From positions 1-64,000 of the forward strand of contig JAGIBL010000010.1 of NCBI GenBank assembly GCA_017744365.1: a stretch of DNA of 64,000 nt, in the 5' to 3' direction. Position 1 is the first letter of the stretch. Every line of letters begins with the position of its first letter. Below are positions 25,147-33,113 of the stretch, in pieces. Under the pieces are notes generated by a model. The model did not search any database and was not told the DNA's origin. It worked only from the letters and a program-made list of their open reading frames with translations. The stretch is from Nocardioidaceae bacterium (GTDB lineage Bacteria; Actinomycetota; Actinomycetes; Propionibacteriales; Nocardioidaceae). Position numbers and translations under genes: made by a program.

Positions 25147-25595
25147 GAACCGGCCACCTTCGTCCGGAGGTCGTCGAGGTCGTCGTACGCCTTCCGGACC
25201 GACTCCCGCAGCGCGGCGGTCCCGGCGTTCGCGGCCACCGCGGTGCTGACCCGGGTGAGGAGGGTGGTGGCCTCCCCGAGCGCGGCCACCACCCGGTCGT
25301 TGTCGGTGTGCCGGTCGTCGGGCGGGCGGCTGGTGAGGAAGGACCCGCTCTCCCGGTGCAGGCTGGTGATCGCGTCCTGGAGGGTGACGACCGCGTAGGG
25401 GTGCGGGAGGTCGGTGTCGTTCTCGAGCACGACCCGCGCGGTGCCCAGGCTCGACATCGCCGCCCCGAGGACCTTGTCGGCCTGCTCGCGCCAGGCGGAC
25501 TCGCCCGCGGGCGATCCGGCTCTCGTCGTGCAGGCGCAGAGGAGCACGAGGAGAACCACGAGCAGGACGGCGACCAGCGCCCCGGCACGACGCAT
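25143..25595 (-). CDS. putative lipoprotein
   Basis: The protein has 150 residues with an Arg-rich start, a hydrophobic stretch (LVAVLLVVLLVLLCAC) and a lipobox-like LCAC, so it is probably lipidated at Cys and faces the outside. The remainder is helical and charged (ADKVLGAAMSSLGTARVVLE, LRESVRKAYDDLDDLRTKV), coiled-coil-like. A very good RBS (GGAGGTCC) precedes the ATG at 25595. It is the first gene of the operon with the NRAMP-like transporter, overlapping it by four bases, which suggests an extracytoplasmic partner of the transporter. I do not recognise a named family. Confidence 0.72.
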   Translation of the reverse strand: MRRAGALVAVLLVVLLVLLCACTTRAGSPAGESAWREQADKVLGAAMSSLGTARVVLENDTDLPHPYAVVTLQDAITSLHRESGSFLTSRPPDDRHTDNDRVVAALGEATTLLTRVSTAVAANAGTAALRESVRKAYDDLDDLRTKVAGS

Positions 25596-25673
25596 CGGAC
25601 CTCCTTCGTCAGGTGGCGGTGCAGTACCCCGGATCGCCCGTTTGAGTCCGGTGCGAGAGGGCACCGGCACGCC

Positions 25674-26642
25674 ATGACCCACGCGACGCCGCTGATCGGC
25701 TACTTCCCGAGCACGGAGGAGTACGACCCGGCCCAGCTGCTCGAGCAGGCCGCGCTGGCCGAGCGCGCCGGGTTCGACGGGCTGTGGGTCAGCGACCACT
25801 TCCATCCCTGGAACGACGAGCAGGGACAGAGCCCGTTCGTGTGGAGCATCATCGGCGCGATGTCGCAGCTGTGCCGGCTGCCGGTGACCACGGCGGTGAC
25901 GTGTCCGACGATGCGGATGCAGCCCACCATCGTGGCGCAGGCCGCGGCCACGGCCAACGTCCTGCTGGACGGCCGGTTCACCCTCGGCGTCGGCTCGGGC
26001 GAAGCCCTCAACGAGCACATCCACGGCGACGCCTGGCCCTCGGCCGACGTCCGGCTGGACATGCTGCGGGAGGCGGTCGCGGTGATCCGCGAGCTGTGGA
26101 CCGGGAAGGTCGTCGACCACCACGGCGAGCACTTCACGGTCGAGAACGCCCGCATCTACACGCGGCTCTCCGACCCACCGCCGATCCACGTGTCCGGGTT
26201 CGGGAAGAGGTCCACCGAGCTGGCCGCCGAGATCGGCGACGGCTACATCACCACCTCGCCCGACTCCGAGCTGCTCGGGCTGTTCCGGGAGCGGGCGCCG
26301 GGTCGGCCGGCGTCGATCGGCACCAAGGTCTCCTTCGCGCGCACCGAGGACGAGGGCGTCCAGCACGCCCACCGGCTCTGGGCGAACGCCGGGCTGCCCG
26401 GTGAGCTGGCCCAGGTGCTGCCCGCGCCCGAGCACTTCGAGCAGGCCAGCAAGCTGGTGACCAAGGAGAGCACCCGCTCCAGCGTCGTCTGCGGCTCGGA
26501 CCTGGACCGGCACGTCGCCCAGCTGCGCGAGTGCATCGACGCCGGCTTCGACCAGGTCTACGTCGCCAACATGGGCCCGTACTACGCCGACATGATCGAG
26601 TTCTACGGCGAGCGCGTGCTTCCCGCCGTACGAGGGACCTGA
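25674..26642 (+). CDS. F420-dependent LLM-class oxidoreductase (TIGR03557/FGD-like)
   Basis: The protein has 322 residues. The luciferase-like barrel has IGYFPSTEEYDPAQLLEQAA at the start, ERAGFDGLWVSDHFHPW (about 27-43), the signature GVGSGEALNEHIHGDAWP (about 103-120) and IHVSGFGKRSTELAAEIGDG. The SGEALNEH motif and the length place it with F420-dependent glucose-6-phosphate dehydrogenase relatives (TIGR03557). It should use the deazaflavin F420 as hydride acceptor or donor; substrate is unknown. It stands alone, divergent from the lipoprotein operon, and is one of three LLM genes in the window. Upstream DNA (25640-25673) has a GGTGC/GCACC hairpin near the start. Confidence 0.87.
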   Translation: MTHATPLIGYFPSTEEYDPAQLLEQAALAERAGFDGLWVSDHFHPWNDEQGQSPFVWSIIGAMSQLCRLPVTTAVTCPTMRMQPTIVAQAAATANVLLDGRFTLGVGSGEALNEHIHGDAWPSADVRLDMLREAVAVIRELWTGKVVDHHGEHFTVENARIYTRLSDPPPIHVSGFGKRSTELAAEIGDGYITTSPDSELLGLFRERAPGRPASIGTKVSFARTEDEGVQHAHRLWANAGLPGELAQVLPAPEHFEQASKLVTKESTRSSVVCGSDLDRHVAQLRECIDAGFDQVYVANMGPYYADMIEFYGERVLPAVRGT

Positions 26643-26669
26643 ACTCGCCCGGCGGGCCACATCGGCCGC

Positions 26670-26675
26670 TAGATT
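26670..26675 (+). promoter_or_regulatory. -10 element for the serine hydrolase gene (leaderless start)
   Basis: TAGATT ends six bases before the GTG at 26682. No ribosome-binding site is present between them. Confidence 0.45.
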
Positions 26676-26681
26676 TCCCGG

Positions 26682-27989
26682 GTGCGTCGCTCCCGGAAGA
26701 TCCTGCTGGCCGTCGTCGTGGTGGTGCTCGCCGTGCTCGTCGGGGGCTACTGGTACGAGCGGCCGCTGCTGCTGACGGGCACGGGGTACGCCGCGCACAA
26801 CGCCTGCGCGCTGGACGCGATCGCGCACCGCGACGACCCCGCCGACGACCTGCCGCCGAACCCGCTGGTGCCGGTGCTGCGCACCAAGACGGGCGACCAC
26901 GACGCGAGCGCCAGCGTGCTCGGGCTGTTCTCGAAGCAGAAGGCGTGGGCCACGCCGGGCTTCGGCTGCACCCTCGCCGACGAGCGCCCGTCGCTGGGCG
27001 AGGCGACACCGGTCACCGCCGCCGGCAACCCGTACGACGCCGCGCCGGCACCGACCCCGGCGGTGGCGGTCTCGGCGGCCCTGGACAAGGCGTTCGCCCG
27101 CGGTCTCGGCACGCGCGGGGTGGTCGTGCTCCACGACGGCCGGCTGGTCGCCGAGCGGTACGCGAAGGGATTCGACCAGGACACCCCTCAGCTCGGCTGG
27201 TCGATGACCAAGAGCGTCACCAACCTGCTCGTCGGCCGGCTGGTCGCGCAGGGGAAGCTCAGCCTCGACGACGACCACCTGCGCCCGGAGTGGACCGACG
27301 GCCGCGCCGCGATCACCGTCCGGCAGCTGCTGCAGATGACCAGCGGGCTGTCGTGGGACGAGACCTACGCGCTCGGGACGCCGATCACCCGGATGCTCTA
27401 CCTCGAGCCGGACATGGGGACGTACGTCGCCTCGCGCAAGCTCGTGCACGAGCCCGGCACGTACCTGCAGTACTCCAGCGGCAACACCGACCTGCTCTGC
27501 GCGGTGCTCGCGAAGAAGTTCGGCGGCGCCGACCTGCCGCGACGCGAGCTGTTCGCGCCGCTGGGGCTGGCCAGCGCGGTGCTGGAGCCGGACGCGGTCG
27601 GGACCCCGGTGTGCAGCTCGTACCTGTGGGCGACGCCGCGCGACTGGGCCGCGATCGGCCAGCTCGCCCTGCAGGACGGGGTCTGGAACGGCAAGCGGCT
27701 GCTCTCCGAGGGCTGGATGGCGGCCTCGACGAAGGCGGTGGACGTGCGCACCGAGGAGGCCGGCTACGCGAGCGGGTGGTGGGTCAACGACGCCCCGAAG
27801 GGCCTGGTCGAGCCGAGCCTGCCGAAGGACGCCTACTTCGCCGAGGGCCACGACGGCCAGTGGATCGTGGTGGTGCCGTCGGAGAAGCTCGTCGTGGTGC
27901 GGCTCGGGTTCACCCCGGACGAGGACCAGGATGACGGCGCCGTCCGGCTGGCCGCGGACCTGGTCAGGTCGCTCGGAGCAGCCGGCTGA
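26682..27989 (+). CDS. membrane-anchored serine hydrolase of the beta-lactamase/class C family
   Basis: The protein has 435 residues with a single N-terminal membrane helix (ILLAVVVVVLAVLVGGYWY). The catalytic domain starts near residue 135; the SxxK motif is SMTK in GWSMTKSVTNLLVG, the second motif YSSGN replaces the usual YxN, and the third is HDG in AEGHDGQWIVVV. This is the pattern of DD-peptidase-like esterases (serine hydrolase family) rather than an antibiotic-resistance class C enzyme. It probably acts outside the membrane on cell-wall peptides or esters. GTG at 26682 is preceded by TAGATT, predicting a leaderless message. Its end overlaps the convergent gntR gene by 26 bases. Confidence 0.87.
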   Translation: MRRSRKILLAVVVVVLAVLVGGYWYERPLLLTGTGYAAHNACALDAIAHRDDPADDLPPNPLVPVLRTKTGDHDASASVLGLFSKQKAWATPGFGCTLADERPSLGEATPVTAAGNPYDAAPAPTPAVAVSAALDKAFARGLGTRGVVVLHDGRLVAERYAKGFDQDTPQLGWSMTKSVTNLLVGRLVAQGKLSLDDDHLRPEWTDGRAAITVRQLLQMTSGLSWDETYALGTPITRMLYLEPDMGTYVASRKLVHEPGTYLQYSSGNTDLLCAVLAKKFGGADLPRRELFAPLGLASAVLEPDAVGTPVCSSYLWATPRDWAAIGQLALQDGVWNGKRLLSEGWMAASTKAVDVRTEEAGYASGWWVNDAPKGLVEPSLPKDAYFAEGHDGQWIVVVPSEKLVVVRLGFTPDEDQDDGAVRLAADLVRSLGAAG

Positions 27990-28314
27990 CCAGGCTGAGC
28001 GACTCGGCCTCGCTGAGCCCGAGGGCCCGGACCCGCTCGACGTAGGTGACCGCTGCCTCGCGCGCGGCCCGCTCGACGCCCTCGCCGGCCACGAAGGTGC
28101 CGGCCCGGCCCCGGGTCGCCACCACGCCGGCCGCCTCCAGCTCGCGGTAGGCGCGGGCGACCGTGTTCGCGGCGAGCCCGAGGTCCTGGGCGAGGCGCCG
28201 CACGGTCGGCAGCCGGTCACCGGGGGCGAGCTTGCCCTTCTCGACCAGGGCCAGCACCTGGGTCCTGATCTGCTCGTACGGCGGCGTCGCGGACGCCGGG
28301 TCCACCGAGATCAC
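27964..28314 (-). CDS. GntR family transcriptional regulator (YtrA type)
   Basis: The protein has 116 residues: a winged helix (PPYEQIRTQVLALVEKGKL, then DRLPTVRRLAQDLGLAANTV, and wing RGRAGTFVA) and a short helical tail, the YtrA subfamily. The start is set at GTG 28314 because GGGAGGTGG lies just before it; the open frame extends to 28332 through that site. YtrA regulators usually sit beside an ABC transporter they repress, but here the gene is alone, so its target may be elsewhere or itself. A dyad ACAAA-N7-TTTGT overlaps its presumed promoter. It converges on the serine hydrolase with a 26-base overlap. Confidence 0.87.
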   Translation of the reverse strand: MISVDPASATPPYEQIRTQVLALVEKGKLAPGDRLPTVRRLAQDLGLAANTVARAYRELEAAGVVATRGRAGTFVAGEGVERAAREAAVTYVERVRALGLSEAESLSLVSRLLRAT

Positions 28315-28376
28315 GCCGCCACCACCTCCCACCAGTTCTCCCGGAGCCTGTCCGCCGAAGGTCTCAGCACGGCGCC

Positions 28377-28403
28377 ATGCTACAAAACATCGCTTTGTCG
28401 CAA
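28377..28403 (-). promoter_or_regulatory. putative gntR promoter with dyad operator
   Basis: On the minus strand there is TTGCGA (28398-28403), a 15-base spacer, and TAGCAT (28377-28382). Between and over them lies an inverted repeat ACAAA (28382-28386) / TTTGT (28394-28398) with a seven-base centre. The spacing is short for a good promoter, so activity may depend on a regulator. The rest of the 239-bp gap between the genes (28315-28553) is less GC-rich than its surroundings and holds no reading frame I can support. Confidence 0.42.
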
Positions 28404-28553
28404 CTCAGAATGCGCCACACAAGCTGCGACGTCCTGCATCCCCATGCACACCCATGACTACCTTCGCAATAGACCGTTCGGGTCATTCGTCCGAGATGGG
28501 CGATTTTTGCGAATTGCTTGCGCATCACTGGTCTGGTCCACCAGGCTGCACCC

Positions 28554-29075
28554 ATGCTGCGACGTACGTGGCTGCCGGTACTCCCGGTGCTGCTGGTCCT
28601 CGTGGGATCGGCATTCACCCCGGCAGCAGACGCCCAGCCCAGCCCGTCGAACACCACGACGGCCGGGGCTCGCTCCACCGCGATCACCACCTATGACTTC
28701 GAGGCTCGGCTGCTGACCCTCACCAACCAGCGCCGTGCCCGGGTCGGCTGCGGGGCCATGGTCCGCAACGTGCCGATGGTCCGCGCCGCCCGCGGCCACA
28801 GCAGCCGGATGGCGTACGCGCGCCAGCTCTCGCACCGGCTCTCCGGCGAGGCGTACTTCTCGACCCGGATCGTCCGCGCCGGCTACACGCCGTGGCGGAT
28901 CCTGGCCGAGAACATCGCCTGGGGCAGCCCGTCGCCGACGATCATCTTCAACTCCTGGATGCGCAGCGCGATGCACCGGCAGAACATCGACAACTGCCGG
29001 CTCCGCGACATCGGTCTCGGCGTCTCGTACGGCGGCGGCTACGCCTGGGTGACGATGGATCTCGGCCACCACTGA
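28554..29075 (+). CDS. secreted CAP (SCP/PR-1) domain protein
   Basis: The protein has 173 residues from ATG 28554. A signal peptide (LRRTWLPVLPVLLVLVGSAF, cleavage near ADAQP) is followed by a CAP domain: FEARLLTLTNQRRARVGCGA, RAARGHSSRMAYARQLSH with one conserved His, GYTPWRILAENIAWGSPSP with the conserved Glu, and FNSWMRSAMHRQNIDNCRLR with the second His. Bacterial CAP proteins are secreted and of mostly unknown role; some bind lipids or wall material. CAGGCTGCACCC ends directly at the ATG, giving a -10-like hexamer and leaderless start; the same twelve bases precede the next gene. It is shorter at the N-terminus than many homologues. Confidence 0.88.
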   Translation: MLRRTWLPVLPVLLVLVGSAFTPAADAQPSPSNTTTAGARSTAITTYDFEARLLTLTNQRRARVGCGAMVRNVPMVRAARGHSSRMAYARQLSHRLSGEAYFSTRIVRAGYTPWRILAENIAWGSPSPTIIFNSWMRSAMHRQNIDNCRLRDIGLGVSYGGGYAWVTMDLGHH

Positions 29076-29100
29076 TCCCGTTCTCTGCCAGGCTGCACCC

Positions 29101-30114
29101 GTGATCCGTCGCCTGCTCACGCTCGCACGCCTGCTCGTCGGCAGCCTGTTCGTCGCGGCGTTCAGCCGGGTCCGGCCGCACCGCTGGCTGCCCCCCGCGA
29201 TCTCGCTGCGACTGCTGCGGACCTACTTCGAACCGGGCTCGGCGGCGACCGGCGCGAACATGCGCGCCACCCTCCCGGCCGGCGGGCGCTCGGTCATCCG
29301 CGACCTGACCTACGACCCGGCGACCGGCCGCGACGGCCGCTTCGACCTGGTCGTGCCCGACGGCCCGGACGCTGTCGCTCCGTTCCCGCTGGTGGTGCTC
29401 CTGCACGGCGGCGGCTACTACTACGGCGCCAAGGAGGACGTGCTCCCGTACGCCGAGCGGCTGGCCCTGCACGGGTTCGCCTGCGCCACGGTCAACTACC
29501 CGCGCATCCCCGAGCACCGGCACCCGGCCGCTCCCCGGGCCGTCACCCAGGCTCTGCTGCACCTGCGCGCGCAGGCGGCGCAGTACCGGGTCGACCCGGA
29601 CCGGATCGCGCTGGTCGGTGACTCGGCGGGTGGCCAGGTCGCGGCCGCGGTGGCGCTGGCGTGCACCAGTGCGCCGTACGCCGCCAGGCTCGGTGTCGAG
29701 CAGGCTCCCCCGGCGGCCGCGATCCGCGGCGTCGCGCTCTTCGGCAGCACCGTGGACGCCGCCGCGCTGATGGACGCGGGCCGGGCGTTCACCTCGATCC
29801 TGGCCTCGTCGATGTGGGCGCTGTCCGGCGCCCGCGACTGGCTGGACACCGAGACCGCCGACCTGATGACGCTGACCAACCACCTGACGCCCGCCTACCC
29901 GCCGACCTTCCTGCGCGCCGGCAACGCCGACCCGCTGACCGCGCGCGGCACCACCCCGATGGCCACCCGGCTGCGCGAGCTCGGCGCCGAGGTCGACTTC
30001 GAGGTCCCCGGCGACGACGCCGACCCGGTGCACCACCAGTACCAGTTCCGCCTCGGCACCCCGGCGGCCGAGCAGACGTTCACCGACCTGCTGGCCTTCC
30101 TCAAGTCTCATTGA
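29101..30114 (+). CDS. alpha/beta hydrolase (HSL-type esterase)
   Basis: The protein has 337 residues. A hydrophobic N-terminus (LLTLARLLVGSLFVAAF) may anchor it in the membrane. The oxyanion motif HGGGYYYG (about 102-109), the nucleophile elbow GDSAGG (about 178-183) and the late Asp and His (NADPLTARG, DPVHHQYQF) define the hormone-sensitive lipase family, so it should hydrolyse short-chain esters. CAGGCTGCACCC precedes the GTG exactly as in the CAP gene, predicting another leaderless mRNA with its own promoter 12 bases after the CAP stop codon. The following gene starts 19 bases after its stop. Confidence 0.88.
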   Translation: MIRRLLTLARLLVGSLFVAAFSRVRPHRWLPPAISLRLLRTYFEPGSAATGANMRATLPAGGRSVIRDLTYDPATGRDGRFDLVVPDGPDAVAPFPLVVLLHGGGYYYGAKEDVLPYAERLALHGFACATVNYPRIPEHRHPAAPRAVTQALLHLRAQAAQYRVDPDRIALVGDSAGGQVAAAVALACTSAPYAARLGVEQAPPAAAIRGVALFGSTVDAAALMDAGRAFTSILASSMWALSGARDWLDTETADLMTLTNHLTPAYPPTFLRAGNADPLTARGTTPMATRLRELGAEVDFEVPGDDADPVHHQYQFRLGTPAAEQTFTDLLAFLKSH

Positions 30115-30120
30115 TACCTC

Positions 30121-30126
30121 TATGAT
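30121..30126 (+). promoter_or_regulatory. strong -10 element for the LLM-tetR-flavoprotein operon
   Basis: TATGAT is one base off the TATAAT consensus, rare in such GC-rich DNA, and ends seven bases before the ATG at 30134. No RBS lies between, so the operon mRNA is predicted to begin at the start codon. Confidence 0.55.
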
Positions 30127-30133
30127 TCCTGGC

Positions 30134-30982
30134 ATGCGCCACGGAATCGTGCTGTTCACCTCCGACCGCGGCATCACCCCCGCCCAGGCCGCGAAGGCCG
30201 CGGAGGACGCCGGCTTCGACACGCTGTACGTGCCGGAGCACACCCACATCCCGGTCAAGCGCGACGCCGCGCACCCCGGCACCGGCGACGAGACGCTGCC
30301 CGACGACCGCTACATGCGCACCCTCGACCCGTGGGTTTCGCTGGCCACCGCGGCCGCCGTCACCGAGCGGATCGGGCTCTCCACCGCGGTCGCGCTGCCG
30401 GTCGAGTCGGACCCGATCACGCTGGCCAAGACCATCGCCACGCTCGACCACCTCTCCGGCGGCCGGGTCACCGTCGGTGCCGGGTTCGGCTGGAACACCG
30501 ACGAGCTGACCGACCACCACGTCCCGGCTGCCAAGCGCCGGACGGTGCTGCGCGAGTACCTCGAGGCCATGCGGGCGCTGTGGACCCAGGAGGAGGCCTC
30601 GTACGACGGGGAGTTCGTCTCCTTCGGGGCGTCCTGGGCCTGGCCGAAGCCGGCGCAGGGCACCGTCCCGGTCATCATCGGCGCCGGCGCCGGACCGAAG
30701 ACGTTCGCCTGGATCGCCGCGCACGCCGACGGCTGGATGACCACGCCGATCGAGACCGACATCGCCGACAAGGCCAAGCAGCTGCACGAGGCCTGGGCCG
30801 AGGCCGGCCGCGACGGTGCTCCGGACATCCGGGTGCTGGTCACCTTCAAGCCCTCGCCCGAGGACATCGCCGGCTGGGCCGCGGCGGGGGTGACCGAGCT
30901 GATCTGGGGGCTGCCGGACAAGGACGCCGACGAGGTGGTCGCGTTCATCGGCCGGCACGGCGCACGCCTCGGGCTCTCGTGA
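30134..30982 (+). CDS. F420-dependent LLM-class oxidoreductase
   Basis: The protein has 282 residues of luciferase-like barrel. It has AEDAGFDTLYVPEHTHIPV (about 23-41), the flavin/F420 motif TLDHLSGGRVTVGAGFGWNTDEL (family signature around residue 100-122, quoted in part) and VPVIIGAGAGPKTFAWIA. Length and motifs match the TIGR03619-type F420-dependent family. ATG 30134 was preferred to an in-frame ATG at 30122 because the latter lies inside the -10 hexamer. It is the first gene of an operon with a TetR regulator and an FAD flavoprotein resembling 3-ketosteroid dehydrogenases, which suggests a role in degrading a hydrophobic substrate. The TGA overlaps the tetR GTG. Confidence 0.86.
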   Translation: MRHGIVLFTSDRGITPAQAAKAAEDAGFDTLYVPEHTHIPVKRDAAHPGTGDETLPDDRYMRTLDPWVSLATAAAVTERIGLSTAVALPVESDPITLAKTIATLDHLSGGRVTVGAGFGWNTDELTDHHVPAAKRRTVLREYLEAMRALWTQEEASYDGEFVSFGASWAWPKPAQGTVPVIIGAGAGPKTFAWIAAHADGWMTTPIETDIADKAKQLHEAWAEAGRDGAPDIRVLVTFKPSPEDIAGWAAAGVTELIWGLPDKDADEVVAFIGRHGARLGLS

Positions 30983-31605
30983 CCGAGGACGCGCTCTCGG
31001 CCAAGGGCACCCGGCTCAACAAGCGCGGGCGCGAGACCCGGCAGCAGCTGCTCCGCACCGCGCTGGACTGCCTGGCCGATGGTGGCCCGGAGGCGGTCAG
31101 CGCCAGCCTCGTCGCCCGGGAGGCCGGGGTCACCTGGGGCACGGTGCAGCACCAGTTCGGCGACGTCGACGGGCTCTGGGCGGCGCTGCTGGAGTGGGTG
31201 CTCCACGACCGGGCGGCGATGACGCCGTCGCTGCCGGACTCCTCCGACCTCGGCACCCGGGTGCAGGCGATCGTCGACCGCCTCTGGTCCGCGATGGACC
31301 TGCCCGGCGCCCGCGCCATCCACCAGCTCCGGCTGGCGCTCCCCCGGCACCGCGACGAGCTCGAGCAGACCTATCCGAAGACGGCCGCCGCGATCGCGCG
31401 CTGGGACGAGGCCTGGACCGAGGTCGTGGAGAAGGCGTTCGCCGGGCTCGACGTGGACCGGACCCGGCTCTCCCGGGTGCGGCACCTGCTGCCCGGGGCG
31501 ATGCGCGGCCTGCACAGCGAGCAGTACCTGAGCAGCTACACCGACTCCGACGAGGCCCGGCGCGGACTGGCCGAGGCGCTCACCAGCTATCTGCGAGGCG
31601 CCTGA
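30979..31605 (+). CDS. TetR family transcriptional regulator
   Basis: The protein has 208 residues. The HTH region is RGRETRQQLLRTALDCLADG followed by VSASLVAREAGVTWGTVQHQ and FGDVDGLWAALLEWVL, a classical TetR N-terminus; the rest is the ligand-binding helical domain, with no family name I can assign. GTG 30979 overlaps the LLM stop (GTGA) and its TGA overlaps the ATG of the flavoprotein, so all three are co-translated. A TetR inside an operon usually represses it, and the likely site is around the TATGAT at 30121; I see no clear palindrome there. Confidence 0.88.
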   Translation: MTEDALSAKGTRLNKRGRETRQQLLRTALDCLADGGPEAVSASLVAREAGVTWGTVQHQFGDVDGLWAALLEWVLHDRAAMTPSLPDSSDLGTRVQAIVDRLWSAMDLPGARAIHQLRLALPRHRDELEQTYPKTAAAIARWDEAWTEVVEKAFAGLDVDRTRLSRVRHLLPGAMRGLHSEQYLSSYTDSDEARRGLAEALTSYLRGA

Positions 31606-33113
31606 TGACAGTGTCGTACGACGTGGTCGTGGTCGGCTCGGGTGGCGGCGCGATGACCGCGGCGCACCTGGCCCAGAAGCACGGGCTGTCCACGGTGGTG
31701 GTCGAGAAGACCGACAGGATCGGCGGCACCTCGGCCTACTCCGGAGGCGCGTGCTGGCTGCCCGGCTCGCAGGTGCAGCAGCGCGCCGGCATCGCCGACT
31801 CCACCGAGTCCGCGCGGGCCTACCTGGACGCCCTGCTGGTCGACCCGGACGCCGCCAAGGTGGAGGCGTTCCTGGCGGAGTCGCCCCGGCTGGTGGCCGA
31901 GCTGGAGGGCGACGAGGCGCTGGAGTTCGAGTGGCTGCCGTTCCCCGAGTACTACGACGCGCCCGGCCGGGTCGGCTGGGGCCGGTCGATCCAGCCCACC
32001 AACGTCAAGCGCGTGGATCTTCCGCCCGAGGTGGCCGCGCTGGTGCGCCCCCCGGTCGAACGTGACCGCGCCGGCGAACCGGGCCGCAGCACGCTGTCGG
32101 GCGGCCAGTCCCTGATCGCCCGGCTGGCGTGGGCGTTCACCCGCGACGGCGGCACGATCCTGACTGGGCACGCGGTCGACACGCTGCTCCTCGAGGAGGG
32201 ACGCGTCGCGGGCGTCGTCGCCGGCGGGGAGCGGATCGATGCGCGGCACGGGGTGATCGTCGCGGCCGGCGGGTTCGAGCGGAACGAGGCCTGGCGCCAG
32301 CAGTACGGCGTGCCCGGCGACGCGGCCTGGACGATGGCGCCGTACGAGACCAACGCGGGTGAGCCGATCGCCGCAGCGGTCGCCGTCGGCGCGGCCACCG
32401 CGCTGATGGACCAGGGCTGGTTCTGCCCCGGAGCCGAGCATCCCGACGGGCGCGGGTCGTTCACGCTCGGGTTCCGCGGCGGTGTGATCGTGGACGCGGA
32501 CGGACGCCGCTACGCGAACGAGTGCCTGGCCTACGACCGGTTCGGCCGCGAGATGGCGAAGGCGGCCAACCGGATCCCGTCGTGGTTCGTCTTCGACTCG
32601 CGCGAGGGCGGCCGGCTCCCGGCGATCTCGATGCCGGAGACCTCGCCCGAGGAGCACCTCGCTGCCGGGACCTGGGTCCGTGAGGAGACTCTCGAGGCGC
32701 TCGCCGCCCGTCTCGGGCTGACCGCCCTCGTGGAGACCGTGTCCCGGTTCAACGGCTTCGCGGCGACCGGCGTGGACGAGGACTTCGGCCGCGGGAACGA
32801 CGAGTACGACACCTTCTTCGCCGGCGGTGACGGTCCGAACAGGGCGCTCACCCCGGTCTCCGAGCCGCCCTTCTACGCGGCCCGGTTCGTCCTCTCGGAC
32901 CTCGGTACCAAGGGCGGCCTGGTCACCGACACGGCCGCCCGGGTGCTGCGCGAGGACGGCTCGGCGATCCCCGGCCTGTACGCCACCAGCAACTCGGCCG
33001 CCTCGATGATGGGCGCGCTCTACCCGGGCCCGGGGGCGCCGCTGGGCACCGCCATGGTCTTCGCCTCGCTGGCGGTGCGGGACATCGTCACGCGAGCAGC
33101 ACCAGCGAGCTGA
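31605..33113 (+). CDS. FAD-binding flavoprotein of the 3-ketosteroid dehydrogenase / fumarate reductase family
   Basis: The protein has 502 residues. The FAD fold is VSYDVVVVGSGGGAMTAAH (residues 3-21) with EKTDRIGGTSAYSGGACWLP after it, and the C-terminal FAD motif GLYATSNSAASMMGALYPGP (about 460-479) has the flavin-contacting GALYPGPG-type sequence of KstD enzymes. The conserved substrate-domain residues FNGFAATGVDEDFGRG are also present. It may be a 3-ketosteroid delta1-dehydrogenase or a related enzyme acting on a cyclic ketone; I rate the steroid role as possible rather than shown, because other kst genes are absent. The ATG overlaps the tetR stop; its last 26 bases overlap the convergent membrane gene. 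Confidence 0.85.
   Translation: MTVSYDVVVVGSGGGAMTAAHLAQKHGLSTVVVEKTDRIGGTSAYSGGACWLPGSQVQQRAGIADSTESARAYLDALLVDPDAAKVEAFLAESPRLVAELEGDEALEFEWLPFPEYYDAPGRVGWGRSIQPTNVKRVDLPPEVAALVRPPVERDRAGEPGRSTLSGGQSLIARLAWAFTRDGGTILTGHAVDTLLLEEGRVAGVVAGGERIDARHGVIVAAGGFERNEAWRQQYGVPGDAAWTMAPYETNAGEPIAAAVAVGAATALMDQGWFCPGAEHPDGRGSFTLGFRGGVIVDADGRRYANECLAYDRFGREMAKAANRIPSWFVFDSREGGRLPAISMPETSPEEHLAAGTWVREETLEALAARLGLTALVETVSRFNGFAATGVDEDFGRGNDEYDTFFAGGDGPNRALTPVSEPPFYAARFVLSDLGTKGGLVTDTAARVLREDGSAIPGLYATSNSAASMMGALYPGPGAPLGTAMVFASLAVRDIVTRAAPAS

Noticed and set aside
27964-28332. Start of gntR at GTG 28332
   Set aside because: The first codons of this reading frame are the Shine-Dalgarno sequence of the GTG at 28314, so the shorter protein is preferred.
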